Assembly (NCBI GenBank): GCA_963681975.1
Contig: OY820613.1
Coordinates: 2,728,001 to 2,792,000 of the forward strand
From: JANELJ01 sp024511395
GTDB taxonomy: Bacteria; Pseudomonadota; Gammaproteobacteria; GRL18
Direction of reading: 5' to 3'
DNA length: 64,000 bases
Within the stretch, counting starts at the first letter, position 1, and every line of letters starts with the position of its first letter. Below, in pieces: positions 49,354-59,700 of this stretch. The position numbers were made by a program, and so were the translations under genes. Under the pieces are notes generated by a model that made no database searches, was not told where the DNA came from, and was given only the letters and a program-made list of their open reading frames with translations.

Positions 49354-50590
49354 ACATTCATTAAAACATCCAGTAAGTGAATATATAGTGAACCAAAAAA
49401 ATTTCAATATAGAATCTTTTATAACAAACTATATTTTACCATTAGGCTTTGTATTTTTTTCAACTGGTATTTTATACTTCTCCAGCTTTAGTGCATATCA
49501 TACACAGACCTATTTGTTTTTAATAATTCCAACTCTCATTTTACTACTTTTTTTTCAAAGAAATATATTTATGTTAATGCTTCATTCTAAAGCATTTTTA
49601 ATCTTATTGCTTTTCTTCTGTTTTGTCTTAGCCAGCTTATTATGGAATACGACAGATATTAATGATATAAAATATGTAAAAAAACTTTTAAATATTTTAT
49701 TATTTATTTTTTCTATTATTTTAATTGAACAAAGCAGTAAAAAAAGACTTCAGCAGTTATTCATTATAACAGCATTTATTTTATCAATAGGTGCATTATA
49801 TGCATTTTATACTGCCTATATAGTAGAAAGCAGAGATTATTCTTATCGCATAATAGGCATCGGCAACCTTTCTAATCCAATATGGTCAACTCACATTTAT
49901 GGTCCAATTAGTGTCTTTCTTATTTATTACTTTTTCAGTATCAAACATAATCTAAAACAGAACATTATTTTGATTTTATTATTTATAATTTTAATAAGTT
50001 TTATTATTTTAACTAATTCAAGAGCATCATTTGTCGCCTTAGGTACATCACTAATATTTCTTTTATTGATCCATAAAAGTAAAAAAATATTATACTTACT
50101 GGCAATAATTACTATAATTCTACTTACAACACTTATCTTTCAACCAGATATTATAATAAAACGAGGTTTTTCATTACGGCCAGAAATATGGTCTTCTTCT
50201 CTGGAACAAATTAAAAACAATCTCTTTTTTGGACATGGATTAGGAACTAAGATTTCAATATATATTAAAGAACAAGGATTAAGATTTAATAATATACATA
50301 ACCAACACCTAGGAATTATATACAACTTTGGGGTAATAGGATTTATACTTTGGATTAGTTTGTTAGTATCAATGTTTAATATTTATAGAAAAAATAAACT
50401 TTCATTTTTAAGCCAGGTTGGTGCAGCTATGCTTATATACGGTATCATTTCTGGCATAACGGAAAGTACTAACATTTTTACTCGCCCTAAAGAACAATGG
50501 TTTCTTTTTTGGTTACCTATTGCTATTTTATTTACAGTCGAATATCGAAGATTAAAAAATAACCAAAAGCTACAGGCTAACAATTTATGA
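49340..50590 (+). CDS. O-antigen ligase (WaaL/Wzy_C family)
   Basis: 416 residues with about 10-12 membrane segments. NSRASFVALGTSLIFLL (about 229) and the periplasmic GHGLGTKISIYIKEQ...NNIHNQHLGIIYNFG region (about 312-345) match the Wzy_C loop with its catalytic His. It should join glycan from undecaprenyl-PP to lipid A-core at the periplasmic face; a polymerase role cannot be excluded. Very AT-rich. Overlaps the next gene by 4 bp. Confidence 0.82.
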   Translation: MHATKHSLKHPVSEYIVNQKNFNIESFITNYILPLGFVFFSTGILYFSSFSAYHTQTYLFLIIPTLILLLFFQRNIFMLMLHSKAFLILLLFFCFVLASLLWNTTDINDIKYVKKLLNILLFIFSIILIEQSSKKRLQQLFIITAFILSIGALYAFYTAYIVESRDYSYRIIGIGNLSNPIWSTHIYGPISVFLIYYFFSIKHNLKQNIILILLFIILISFIILTNSRASFVALGTSLIFLLLIHKSKKILYLLAIITIILLTTLIFQPDIIIKRGFSLRPEIWSSSLEQIKNNLFFGHGLGTKISIYIKEQGLRFNNIHNQHLGIIYNFGVIGFILWISLLVSMFNIYRKNKLSFLSQVGAAMLIYGIISGITESTNIFTRPKEQWFLFWLPIAILFTVEYRRLKNNQKLQANNL

Positions 50591-51639
50591 ATCAATTAGT
50601 TTATTTAGTTTACGGCAATAATCAAAATATTATTGATGAAGCCAGGTTCAGCATAGTAAGTGCTATTTACCAATCATCAAAAAATAACAACACTCTTAAC
50701 ATTGTTATTATCACAGATACTCCTGAGTTTTTTAAGGGGTTTCCTGTAACAATAAAAATCATTACTCAACACCAATTATCAGCATGGTCAGGAAAGGAGA
50801 ATTATCACCATAGAAGCAAGCCTGAAGCATTACTTTATGTAATCGACAAGGCAGATAAAACCATACTTATTGATACAGATACTATATTTAAAAAAGATCC
50901 CGAAAACTTATTTAAATTAATTGATCAAAACTCCATACTGGTAGATAAAATATATCAAAAATGGAATCAAACGCCTGATTCATACTACAACACCTGTAGA
51001 GAATTTCTTGTATCTCATTACAATATTACAGATGATATGCGGCACATTAATTCTGGTATTATTGGCATAACTAAAAACAATAAAAGAATTATAAAACAGA
51101 GCCTTATTATAATTGATCAAATATACAACTTATCAGGCAGATTATTTCATACAGAGCAGTTTACATTAGCCGCATCTATATTTAGTAATAAAATAAAACC
51201 GATACAACATAAGAGTATTATCCATCACTATTGGTCAAGAAAAGATATTTATCGAGCTATAGCCCGATCATTTCTTAATACACATAAAGATTTATTTTCC
51301 GAAAATGCAAGAAATGATTTTTTTAAATTAGAATTTAAAATACCAAAACCTCCATGGCATCACCGCCTATACCTGAAATTACGTTCAAGAAAATTACCGA
51401 ATAAAAAGCAGTTACGTCAGTTTTATATTGAAATTTGTAAAGCCATCTACTCTACTCACCAATTTCCTGAGTCTGTTCAAAGTGAAATGTTAAAAAAATC
51501 CTTAATTAACCTAAAAGAGAGGAACTTTCCGTTATTCAATTTAATACAAAAAAAAGGAGTTAAATCTATTATTTCACCGTCATTACTTAAAGATAAATAT
51601 ATAAAAGAATTAAATACCCTGACAAAAAATATAACATAA
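50587..51639 (+). CDS. GT8-like glycosyltransferase
   Basis: 350 residues. The GT-A DXD motif is ILIDTDTIFKKDP (about 97-109), preceded by HHRSKPEALLYVIDKAD and followed by INSGIIGITKNN (about 157), a GT8/nucleotide-diphosphosugar pattern. Sugar and acceptor are unknown. It is low in GC. It was originally followed 25 nt later by the gene at 55373, before IS5 copy D and the IS4 nest came in. Confidence 0.7.
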   Translation: MNQLVYLVYGNNQNIIDEARFSIVSAIYQSSKNNNTLNIVIITDTPEFFKGFPVTIKIITQHQLSAWSGKENYHHRSKPEALLYVIDKADKTILIDTDTIFKKDPENLFKLIDQNSILVDKIYQKWNQTPDSYYNTCREFLVSHYNITDDMRHINSGIIGITKNNKRIIKQSLIIIDQIYNLSGRLFHTEQFTLAASIFSNKIKPIQHKSIIHHYWSRKDIYRAIARSFLNTHKDLFSENARNDFFKLEFKIPKPPWHHRLYLKLRSRKLPNKKQLRQFYIEICKAIYSTHQFPESVQSEMLKKSLINLKERNFPLFNLIQKKGVKSIISPSLLKDKYIKELNTLTKNIT

Positions 51640-51654
51640 ACTGCAAATATAAGT

Positions 51655-53154
51655 AGTTCAACCTGAATAATACCGTTTTAAGCCTGACATCAAGCCAGGT
51701 TTAAAGCAGCTGATTGCCCCGGTTTGATAAAAGACCCCATCAAACCGGAAATAATTTTGAGCCACAAAAGCCGGAGCTTATTGAGGATCTTTCTTAAGTT
51801 ATGTCCAGCGGCTACCATAACCACATTAATGGCATCACCGACTGTGCCTTTGAGGTAGCAGCGGTCTAAACGGCCATCGTTTTTCATATGACCGATTTCA
51901 GGCTCAATCGCACTGCGCCGTTTTAATGCCTTTTTAATACTTCGGGTAACGCCTCGCTTCTGACCTGAGATAAAAACTTTAGTGTCTTTTACTTCATGTC
52001 CACGATAACCCCGGTCAACAAAGCAGTGTTCCGGTTGTACGGCTGTAAACTGTTTTATCTGTTCCAGTTGTGGCAGCAAGGTATGTCCATCATAAGGATT
52101 GCCCGGACAACTTTGAGCACCAATAACAAAGCCTTCCTTGTTAGTTACCGCGATACTGGTTTTAACTCCAAATTCATAAGGCTTATGAGCTTTGCCTTTA
52201 CTGATACACTCGACTTCCGGTGCATGTAAACTGTAAAGCTTGTTCTTACTGTGCTGCTCCTGCTCAATCAGTTTCTGAGCCTGTTCCAGTGCCGCTTCAA
52301 ACAATGACTGAATATCAACAGAATAGTTGGGCAGTTGTCGTTCAATATCCCGTTTAACACGACCTAAACGGGATTTCAGTTTATTGTTCATTTTCTTCAT
52401 GCGTTTAAACTGTTTTGCATGTGCATAACGACTGGTCATTAGTACATATTGCGGCCCAACCCGATTATAGTTCTGGCGCAGTTTAATACCGTGCTCTTTG
52501 GACAGTTTAACCAGGTTTTCTCTGGCTTTGTTCAGGAGCTTTGAATCGGTTGGAAAAGCGATGTTCTTTTCCTGTACGGTAGTATCTACCGTGACTTTCT
52601 TTAAACTGCCAGGCTTTATGGTTTTACTCTTTAGTCCGGCTTTAATGGTTTCAATCAGTAATTTTTCACTGCCTGATTTACCCGGCCGGTTACGCCATTT
52701 GGTCATGGTCACAGGGTGTATAGGCATTTTATGCTGAAAGTATTCTTCTCCACAAAAATATTGCCAGTACGGATTTTCTGTCCAGCCTTTTACTACCTGT
52801 TCATCTGATAAATCATGCAGGTGTTTCAGGTAATGCAATCCTGCAATCAATCGAGTGCGTATGGCAGGAGCACCTTTAGTGGATACAAACAGAGCGCCCT
52901 ATTCTTTATCAGGACTTTCCCAATCTATGTGTTTTGATAACTTAATCAACTCATGGTTTATGTCCAGCATGTTTTCAAGGCGCATCCTGAACAGGTCTTC
53001 CTGAGGTATTTTTGGCTGTTTCTTTGGCTTCATTCTGGTCTGGAAATTTGCAAGGTAATAAGGCTTATTTTACCAAAAACCTGCAAATTTAACACCCATA
53101 ATCAAGCAATATTTCTTTATAAATCAATGCACTATGTTTTATTCAGGGCAGACT
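51655..53154 (-). mobile_element. IS5-family element, copy D
   Basis: 1500 bp with AGTTCAACCTGAATAA / AGTCTGCCCTGAATAA ends and a perfect 4-bp duplication AAGT (51651-51654, 53155-53158). This copy best defines element ends and duplication length. Inserted 15 bp after the GT8-like gene. Confidence 0.93.
51690..53033 (-). pseudogene. IS5-family transposase, copy D, amber mutation
   Basis: Full-length frame of 448 codons, but codon TGG (Trp in KEWGALF) is TAG at 52899-52901, so translation should stop after about 44 residues. A restart at MIAGLHY would lack the N-terminal domain. Confidence 0.88.
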
Positions 53155-53165
53155 AAGTAGAATTT

Positions 53166-53237
53166 CATAGGTATGTCTTTAAGGATTTTATCATTTTGTT
53201 TCAATAGTTTACCCATCAGGATGTAAATCCATAATTA
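53166..53237 (-). mobile_element. Outer IS4 end remnant (3' terminal 72 bp)
   Basis: CATAGGTATGTCTTTAAGGA and the following ~50 bp match the IS4 end at 53973-54040 and at 59912. It stops at TAATTA (53232-53237) where IS982 sequence begins. Confidence 0.8.
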
Positions 53238-53972
53238 ACCTGAGATCTGGATAAGAACCCAGTCATTTACCTAAATACAGAGAGTTTTCATATCACTCTC
53301 ATCTATTCTGATTGTCGGCTTGTCTTTTTTATGACAATAGGCAATCAGAGAACCAATAAGGTTCAACATAAAACCACTTACGCTTCTATGACGTGAATGT
53401 TCAATCTGTGTAATATTTTTTAGCTGATCATTAACCGTTTCAATTATAAAACGTTTTTTCAGCATAATCTTATCCCACAATGCAATGGCTCGTGGTTTCA
53501 TGTTTCGTCTGACATGGGTAATAAGCCCGACATCCTGTTCAAACAGTTCATCACTTAAAAGACTGGAGACATAGCCTTTGTCACCATAAAGCTTTCCATA
53601 TAAGTCTTTGGCCATTTCAGGAACCGGTTTTCTGTCATCTACATTACCGGCCGTCAATTTAGTGCCCAGTATTTCACCTTTATGATTAATGATCAGGTGA
53701 AGTTTAAACCCATAGAACCACCCCATGGTCGATTTGCCTCGCTGAGCAACACCATCAAAGACTTTATGCCTGGGTATGCGAATGTTGTGGCATACTTTAA
53801 TGCTGGTCACATCAACAAAGGCAATTCCGGTTGGCTTTCCTTTGCAATGAGTAAAGTAAGCGCATAATGGCACCAGTACCGATGACATCACTCCCAGGAA
53901 ACGGGTATAGCTCAATAAATTTGGAAACTCTTTCCTAAGATGTTGATGCACATGGCATAAATAATAACTCTT
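53238..53972 (-). pseudogene. IS982-family transposase, N-terminally truncated
   Basis: Encodes the C-terminal ~235 residues (SYYLCHVHQHLRKEF...MKTLCI, stop at 53271) of the gene that is complete at 60088-60975. The DDE core is present: FVDVTSIKVCHN, YGDKGYVSS and a late Glu block. An IS4 element has replaced the first ~60 codons, and in-frame IS4 sequence supplies an artificial start. Confidence 0.87.
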
Positions 53973-55359
53973 CATAGGTATGTCTTTAAGGATTTTATCA
54001 TTTCGTTTCAATAGTTTACCCATCAGGATGTAACTCCAATATTAGGTTCTACACCGAACTGATAAAGTCCAGTAGACTTATCCCGTTTAGGATGGGCTCT
54101 GCCAGCATTTTCTTTCAGGAAAAAATACGTTCTTTCAAGCACATCCGTTAATTGTTTTCGTTTATGTTTAACAATGGATTCCAATAATGAATACCACCAG
54201 TAAACGGTCGTTTTGGAGACCGTCAATGTTGACATCTCCATTTGGTAAAATTGTTCTATGCTACTGCATATAAAGTGTTTCAGCATAGTCGCAATTAAAC
54301 TGCTCCAAACCAAAGCTTCCATCAATGCGGGATTACTGGTTTGAAACCCCTGCAAGTTATTATGTGACTTGTACTCTTTAAATAACAACTCAATCTGCCA
54401 GCGTAAGCGGTATAACTGGCTGATTTGTGTCGCTGAAAACTGTTCTGCTTTCAGATTTGTAACCAAAAATGTATGCCTTTTTTCTTTGGGACTCCAGATT
54501 GCAATAAGCCTTGTTTCTCTGGCATCAATTTCCACAACCATATCAATTAATGATTTAGTTCTTTTGCTAACGACTTGCCCATCTTCTCTGATGGCTCAGT
54601 GAACTGCTATCCTGGAAAGTCTCATCGCCCGTAAAATATAATACCCACCATGGTCATCTGTTTCATTAATCAGTTGGCCTGAATAGTAGCCACGGTCACC
54701 TGATAATAACTGATTTTCCAGTTCATGAACGTCTGGTAACTCTGCTCGTTCTGAAAAACTATCCGGTGTCAGTGTGCTTTTTTCTATGCCTCTGGTTTTT
54801 AAGTCGTAGGTGACATGCAATTCCACGGCTGCCGGACTAATTGCTGTAAATCGCCCGGTATAATTCTTTTTCAGTGCCTTATGGATAGCAAATGAACTGC
54901 CATCCCGGATAAGTAATTTATCAAAACTGGCCAGAACCGGATGATTACATTTCAGTTTTGTATTTACCCGGTGATTAAAAACTTTATCTGCAACATCTCT
55001 CATCAATTGCGCAAATTCAGGCTTGGCTAGTTGATTATGAAAGGGCTTATAACGGACATTTTTATTCGTTAACTGGTTAAAGTAACGATGAATTTCCGAA
55101 AAATGCCTTGTCTCTTTATCACCCATAGCCGTAATCATACTCACTATAAGCTGAAAAGGGGGTATCTGTCTTAATCGTTGGGAAAAACCTATGCTTTTGC
55201 CCGGTTTATTAAGTTTCTTTTCACTCAATACGACTTTTAGTTTTTTTGATAATGTGGTACTTTTCATTTGAAGCCTTTTTGTTGATGAATAATTGCCTGA
55301 ATAACAACTATTTGATCATCAAATTGGCTTCATTTCAACTCCTAAAGATCATACCTATG
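53973..55359 (-). mobile_element. IS4-family element (inner copy)
   Basis: 1387 bp with inverted ends CATAGGTATGTCTTTAAGG and CATAGGTATGATCTTTAGG. The right flank AGTAAAATTT (55360-55369) matches not the left flank of this copy but that of the outer remnant, AGTAGAATTT (53156-53165). Confidence 0.82.
54023..55267 (-). pseudogene. IS4-family transposase with one in-frame TGA
   Basis: A single frame from MKSTTLSKKLKVVLSEKK to VEPNIGVTS (414 codons) interrupted only by TGA at 54599-54601, after RLSRIAVH. It carries FDKLLIRDGSSFAIHK (first Asp), LSGDRGYYSGQL (second Asp) and YRLRWQIELLFKEYKSH (the IS4 Y-(2)R-(3)E-(6)K signature). Otherwise intact, so the lesion is recent. Confidence 0.88.
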
Positions 55360-55372
55360 AGTAAAATTTAAT

Positions 55373-56344
55373 ATGCGAGTATTGATACTGGTACAGGATA
55401 AACAGCGAGTTAATTTGGATAACTTATATTCTTCCATTGCTGAAAATTTCGATCTTTGTGAGATAAAACGCTTGTCATCTGACGAGCAAGCCAGTTTAAA
55501 AAATTATTTTTTAAGAAATATTGAAGTTTCAAAATATGATAGAATTGTATTTTTCCTTCGTTTTAAAAAAGAAATAAAACAACGGAAGTTTATTCAAAGC
55601 ATACCAAATCTTGTTATCCTAGAACATGATGCTTTTCAAAATTATACTGGTGGAAAGTATCATGGAAAGTTCAGTGAACATTATAGATTATTTCCCTGGG
55701 CACGAATTATATGTTCCAGTTACAATGTCAGCCAAAAATTAAAAAATGAAGATTTTGATGTTCACTTTGTTTCTAAAGGCCATGACTCAGGAATCCTTTA
55801 TAATACACATTCTGAGAGAGACATATATCTCGGATTTGTTGGTTCTACTAAAAACAAACTTTATATAAAACGTAAAGCAATTATTGATAAAATGATAAAA
55901 AATCATTCTCTTTTTGCCACACGCACCAATTCTACTGATGAATATCGTAATACACTAAATCGAATAAAAATATTTTTTTCTGCCGATATTGGTTTTGGTG
56001 AATATATGATAAAAAACTTCGAAGCTATGGCTTGTGGCTGTTTACTCTTGGCCTATGATCAGGGTGAATCTGAAAACAAGGCTTTAGGTTTTATTAATAT
56101 GAAAAATGTTGTACTTTATAAGAATTATAAAGATGCCTGTGAAAAGCTTGAATTTTTAAAAAATAACCCCGACAAAATTATAAACATTGCTGCTGCCGGC
56201 CAAAAACTTGTCGAATTCACCAGAACCAATAAACATATAGGTAAGCAAATAGCAAATGCACTAATACCACCGCTAAGAAAACCTGTTATTAAGAAAAGCT
56301 TTCTTGGCTTAAAAAAACAAATTTCATGGGAAGAACCAGGGTAA
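55373..56344 (+). CDS. Glycosyltransferase, group 1-like, C-terminus ending in IS3
   Basis: 323 residues. The C-terminal GT-B signature is GEYMIKNFEAMACGCLLLAY (about 204-223); ILVQDKQRVNLDN is the N-terminal start. Resembles CgeB/GT1 proteins of capsule and LPS loci. Its stop codon TAA lies in the IS3 terminal repeat, so the natural last residues may be missing. AT-rich. Donor and acceptor unknown. Confidence 0.72.
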   Translation: MRVLILVQDKQRVNLDNLYSSIAENFDLCEIKRLSSDEQASLKNYFLRNIEVSKYDRIVFFLRFKKEIKQRKFIQSIPNLVILEHDAFQNYTGGKYHGKFSEHYRLFPWARIICSSYNVSQKLKNEDFDVHFVSKGHDSGILYNTHSERDIYLGFVGSTKNKLYIKRKAIIDKMIKNHSLFATRTNSTDEYRNTLNRIKIFFSADIGFGEYMIKNFEAMACGCLLLAYDQGESENKALGFINMKNVVLYKNYKDACEKLEFLKNNPDKIINIAAAGQKLVEFTRTNKHIGKQIANALIPPLRKPVIKKSFLGLKKQISWEEPG

Positions 56345-56412
56345 TCCCCCCGAAAAATAATTCTTTTCATAAGTAGAATTTTCCATTAAATTATTAATGA
56401 GTAGAACCTACA

Positions 56413-56653
56413 ATGAAAAAGTTCAGATTTACAGAATCCCAGAACATCGGCATTCTGAAAGAAGCTGAATCCGGCGTGCCAGTCACTGAATTATGCCGCA
56501 TCCATGGTATGAGTGATGCCACCTTCTATAACTGGCGGGCCAAATACGGCGACATGGATGTTTCCATGATGAAACGCATGAAAGAGCTAGAAGAAGAAAA
56601 CCGCCGCTTGAAGAAGATGTATGCAGAAGAGCGCTTAAAGGCAGAGATTATTC
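56413..56653 (+). pseudogene. IS3 OrfA, cut at its last residues
   Basis: MKKFRFTESQNIGILKEAES, helix-turn-helix (VTELCRIHGMSDATFYNWRA) and a leucine-zipper-like tail (MKELEEENRRLKKMYAEERL). The frame ends at KAEIIQ, where IS5 copy E begins; the last ~8 residues and the OrfA/OrfB junction are lost. Confidence 0.87.
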
Positions 56654-58153
56654 AGCCCACCCTGAATAAAACATATAGCATTGATTTATAAAGAAATATT
56701 GCTTGATTATGGGTGTTAAATTTGCAGGTTTTTGGTAAAATAAGCCTTATTACCTTGCAAATTTCCAGACCAGAATGAAGCCAGAGAAACAGCCAAAAAT
56801 ACCTCAGGAAGACCTGTTCAGGATGCGCCTTGAAAACATGCTGGACATAAACCATGAGTTGATTAAGTTATCAAAACACATAGACCGGGAAAGTCCTGAT
56901 AAAGAATGGGGCGCTCTGTTTGTATCCACTAAAGATGCTCCTGCCATACGCACTCGATTGATTGCAGGATTGCATTACCTGAAACACCTGCATGATTTAT
57001 CGGATGAACAGGTAGTAAAAGGCTGGACAGAAAATCCGTACTGGCAGTATTTCTGTGGTGAAGAATACTTTCAGCATAAAATGCCTATACACCCTGTGAC
57101 CATGACCAAATGGCGTAACCGGCCGGGTAAATCAGGCAGTGAAAAATTACTGATTGAAACCATTAAAGCCGGACTAAAGAGTAAAACCATAAAGCCCGGC
57201 AGTTTAAAGAAAGTCACGGTAGATACTACCGTACAGGAAAAGAACATCGCTTTTCCAACCGATTCAAAGCTCCTGAACAAAGCCAGAGAAAACCTGGTTA
57301 AACTGTCCAAAGAGCACGGTATTAAACTGCGCCAGAACTATAATCGGGTTGGGCCGCAATATGTACTAATGGCCAGTCGTTATGCACATGCAAAACAGTT
57401 TAAACGCATGAAGAAAATGAACAATAAACTGAAATCCCGTTTAGGTCGTGTTAAACGGGATATTGAACGACAACTGCCCAACTATTCTGTTGATATTCAG
57501 TCTCTGTTTGAAGTAGCTCTAAAACAGGCTCAGAAACTGATTGAGCAGGAGCAGCACAGTAAGAACAAGCTTTACAGTTTACATGCACCGGAAGTCGAGT
57601 GTATCAGTAAAGGCAAAGCTCATAAGCCTTATGAATTTGGTGTTAAAACCAGTATTGCGGTAACTAACAAGGAAGGCTTTGTTATTGGCGCTCAAAGTTG
57701 TCCGGGCAATCCTTATGATGGACATACCTTGCTGCCACAACTGGAACAGATAAAACAGTTTACAGCCGTACAGCCGGAACAATGCTTTGTTGACCGGGGT
57801 TATCGTGGACATGAAGTAAAAGACACTAAAGTTTTTATCTCAGGTCAGAAGCGAGGCGTTACCCGAAGTATTAAAAAGGCATTAAAACGGCGCAGTGCGA
57901 TTGAGCCTGAAATCGGTCATATGAAAAACGATGGCCGTTTAGATCGCTGCTACCTCAAAGGCACAGTCGGTGATGCCATTAATGTGGTTATGGTAGCCGC
58001 TGGACATAACTTAAGAAAGAGCCTCAATAAGCTCCGGCTTTTGTGGCTCAAAATTATTTCCGGTTTGATGGGGTCTTTTATCAAACCGGGGCAATCAGCT
58101 GCTTTAAACCTGGCTTGACGTCAGGCTTAAAACGGTATTATTCAGGTTGAACT
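56654..58153 (+). mobile_element. IS5-family element, copy E (intact, plus orientation)
   Basis: 1500 bp with ends AGCCCACCCTGAATAA and AGTTCAACCTGAATAA. Flanks ATTC and ATGT do not form a duplication, and about 230 codons of OrfB are missing at this point, so insertion was followed by an adjacent deletion or by recombination between two IS5 copies. Confidence 0.9.
56775..58118 (+). CDS. IS5-family DDE transposase, copy E
   Basis: 447 residues, no stops or shifts. Differs from copy B at a handful of positions (for example IDRESPD, TKDAPAI, VKGTVGDA-type changes). Expected to be active; the only plus-strand copy. Confidence 0.9.
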   Translation: MKPEKQPKIPQEDLFRMRLENMLDINHELIKLSKHIDRESPDKEWGALFVSTKDAPAIRTRLIAGLHYLKHLHDLSDEQVVKGWTENPYWQYFCGEEYFQHKMPIHPVTMTKWRNRPGKSGSEKLLIETIKAGLKSKTIKPGSLKKVTVDTTVQEKNIAFPTDSKLLNKARENLVKLSKEHGIKLRQNYNRVGPQYVLMASRYAHAKQFKRMKKMNNKLKSRLGRVKRDIERQLPNYSVDIQSLFEVALKQAQKLIEQEQHSKNKLYSLHAPEVECISKGKAHKPYEFGVKTSIAVTNKEGFVIGAQSCPGNPYDGHTLLPQLEQIKQFTAVQPEQCFVDRGYRGHEVKDTKVFISGQKRGVTRSIKKALKRRSAIEPEIGHMKNDGRLDRCYLKGTVGDAINVVMVAAGHNLRKSLNKLRLLWLKIISGLMGSFIKPGQSAALNLA

Positions 58154-58329
58154 ATGTAGAGCGATTTAATCGAACGGTACGCCATGAATGGTTAAATCAG
58201 TTTTTATTTAATTCTATAGAGCATGCACAGGAAACAGCAACATGCTGGAAATGGAGTTATAATAATGAACGACCCCATACGGCTATCGGTGGAGTACCAC
58301 CCAGGCAAAAATTGGTTTTAGCCGGTTAG
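58154..58329 (+). pseudogene. IS3 OrfB, C-terminal fragment
   Basis: YVERFNRTVRHEWLNQFLFN...YNNERPHTAIGGVPPRQKL is the end of the integrase core (rve) with the final Glu region and the NxERPH motif. The D,D part is absent. Confidence 0.88.
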
Positions 58330-58484
58330 AAAACAATTTAAACCGTCTTATCCACATACCCACAGGCCAGGCATGTCAGTGAGATAAACCTGAAGGTCTC
58401 ACCAACAGACAGACCTATGGATATGTGGATAAGACTTATGCAAAACCTCTATTTATGAATTGCTTTATAAATGGGGGGATTACC

Positions 58485-58606
58485 TTCATTTCTTTGAGTG
58501 GAAACTGGAAGACTGGAAAACTATTACACCGACTCTGTCAGAATTATGTCCTGCTAATAAAGCCTCTAAAATGAGGCTGACAGTTGATAAGTTTGAATAT
58601 TATTAA
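58485..58606 (+). pseudogene. Unidentified 40-codon gene end downstream of IS3
   Basis: Open frame HFFEWKLEDWKTITPTLSEL then CPANKASKMRLTVDKFEYY, ending at TAA 58604-58606. It begins at the IS3 end without a start codon, so it looks like the tail of a gene whose front was lost with the IS3 rearrangement. The family is unknown to me. Confidence 0.35.
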
Positions 58607-58613
58607 AGGCATG

Positions 58614-59468
58614 CTATGCCAGCATTTTAAACAAGCCTCTAATTACCTTCATATTATAATTTTTGATAGGTATTTTTGGCAATATTTCACGTGCAAGCGC
58701 TTTATCATATTTTGCAGCATTAAGAAAATAACGCCTTAATAATTTCAATCTAACTTTCGGATATAGAGAGTGTTCCTGATAATCATTAATAGTTTTCATC
58801 ATTGATTCATACATATAGCGGGTATTTCTATAGCTATTATTAGGATGTTTTCGATAATACATTAAAACATCATTTAACCCTACCATTCGAAACGATTTAG
58901 ACGTAATTTTAAGCCACATATAAATATCTTCCAATGGTATATTTTTATCCCAACCGCCATACTCATCTAAAAAATCTTTACGTATCATACCGGTAGAAGC
59001 AACTATTCCAGCTCCTGTTTCTGCAAAAATATGCTCGAAACGAATTTCTCTATATGCAGGAAATTTCTGTCGTTTATTCTTTATTTGTCCGTTTTCATCA
59101 ATTATTGAGGCATTTCCACCACAACAGACAACATCTGGATTATTCTCCATAAACTGAACTTGTTTTGCAGTTTTATCAGGCATCATAATATCATCTGAGC
59201 CAAATTGACAAATATATTTTCCAGTAGCTAATTTTAAACCTTGATTAAGTGTATCAGATAAACCAGAGTTCTTTTTTCTGATAAAAATAAAATCATGTAC
59301 TTTATTTATATCCTCAATTATTTCCGGTGTTTTATCAGCAGAACCATCATCCAGCACAATAAGTTCTATATTCGAATAATTACATTGGTGTATAATGCTT
59401 AATAAAGAGTCATAAATATATTTTTCATGGTTGTATGCGGATACAATTACAGAAACAATTGGCTCCAT
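58614..59468 (-). CDS. Glycosyltransferase family 2
   Basis: 284 residues. GT-A start VSVIVSAYNHEKYIYDSLLS (about 5-24), IELIVLDDGSADKT (about 34), the DXD-like CQFGSDDIMMPDKT (about 90) and the acceptor-side EDIYMWLKI (about 180). A typical membrane-associated LPS/capsule sugar transferase; sugar unknown. Convergent with the fragment at 58485 (stops 7 bp apart) and divergent from the sulfotransferase remnant. AT-rich. Confidence 0.85.
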   Translation of the reverse strand: MEPIVSVIVSAYNHEKYIYDSLLSIIHQCNYSNIELIVLDDGSADKTPEIIEDINKVHDFIFIRKKNSGLSDTLNQGLKLATGKYICQFGSDDIMMPDKTAKQVQFMENNPDVVCCGGNASIIDENGQIKNKRQKFPAYREIRFEHIFAETGAGIVASTGMIRKDFLDEYGGWDKNIPLEDIYMWLKITSKSFRMVGLNDVLMYYRKHPNNSYRNTRYMYESMMKTINDYQEHSLYPKVRLKLLRRYFLNAAKYDKALAREILPKIPIKNYNMKVIRGLFKMLA

Positions 59469-59700
59469 AATTAAATATACTCCTAAATTTATTTATCTTG
59501 TTATAATCACTAAACACACTAATAATCATCATATAACACCTAGCTTATATCAAAAATAAAAATAGATACCAAACATAATTTCTAAGATATACTTAATATT
59601 ACTCTTGAAATGAATATATTATTAGTATTAAATATTTTAACTACAATTCATAAGCATTTTAACAAAATTTGTTTATCCAATTATATCAACACTCATCATA
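59469..59700. other. AT-rich divergent region
   Basis: 232 bp between the GT2 gene and the sulfotransferase remnant. No gene; presumably holds the two promoters, but several AT-rich hexamers fit and none stands out. Confidence 0.4.

Larger units (their letters stand above)
56340..58484 (+). mobile_element. IS3-family element, gutted, carrying IS5 copy E
   Basis: Ends GGTAATCCCCCC (56340) and GGGGGGATTACC (58473-58484) are inverted repeats typical of an IS3 subgroup. Between them lie OrfA, IS5 copy E and only the last ~57 codons of OrfB. Flanking 3-4 bp do not match. A long stem GTCTTATCCACATA / TATGTGGATAAGAC (about 58349-58435) lies after OrfB. Confidence 0.85.

Noticed and set aside
53271..54023. 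250-codon IS982 ORF as an intact gene
   Set aside because: Its first 17 codons are IS4 terminal sequence; compared with the complete copy at 60088 the true N-terminus is missing.
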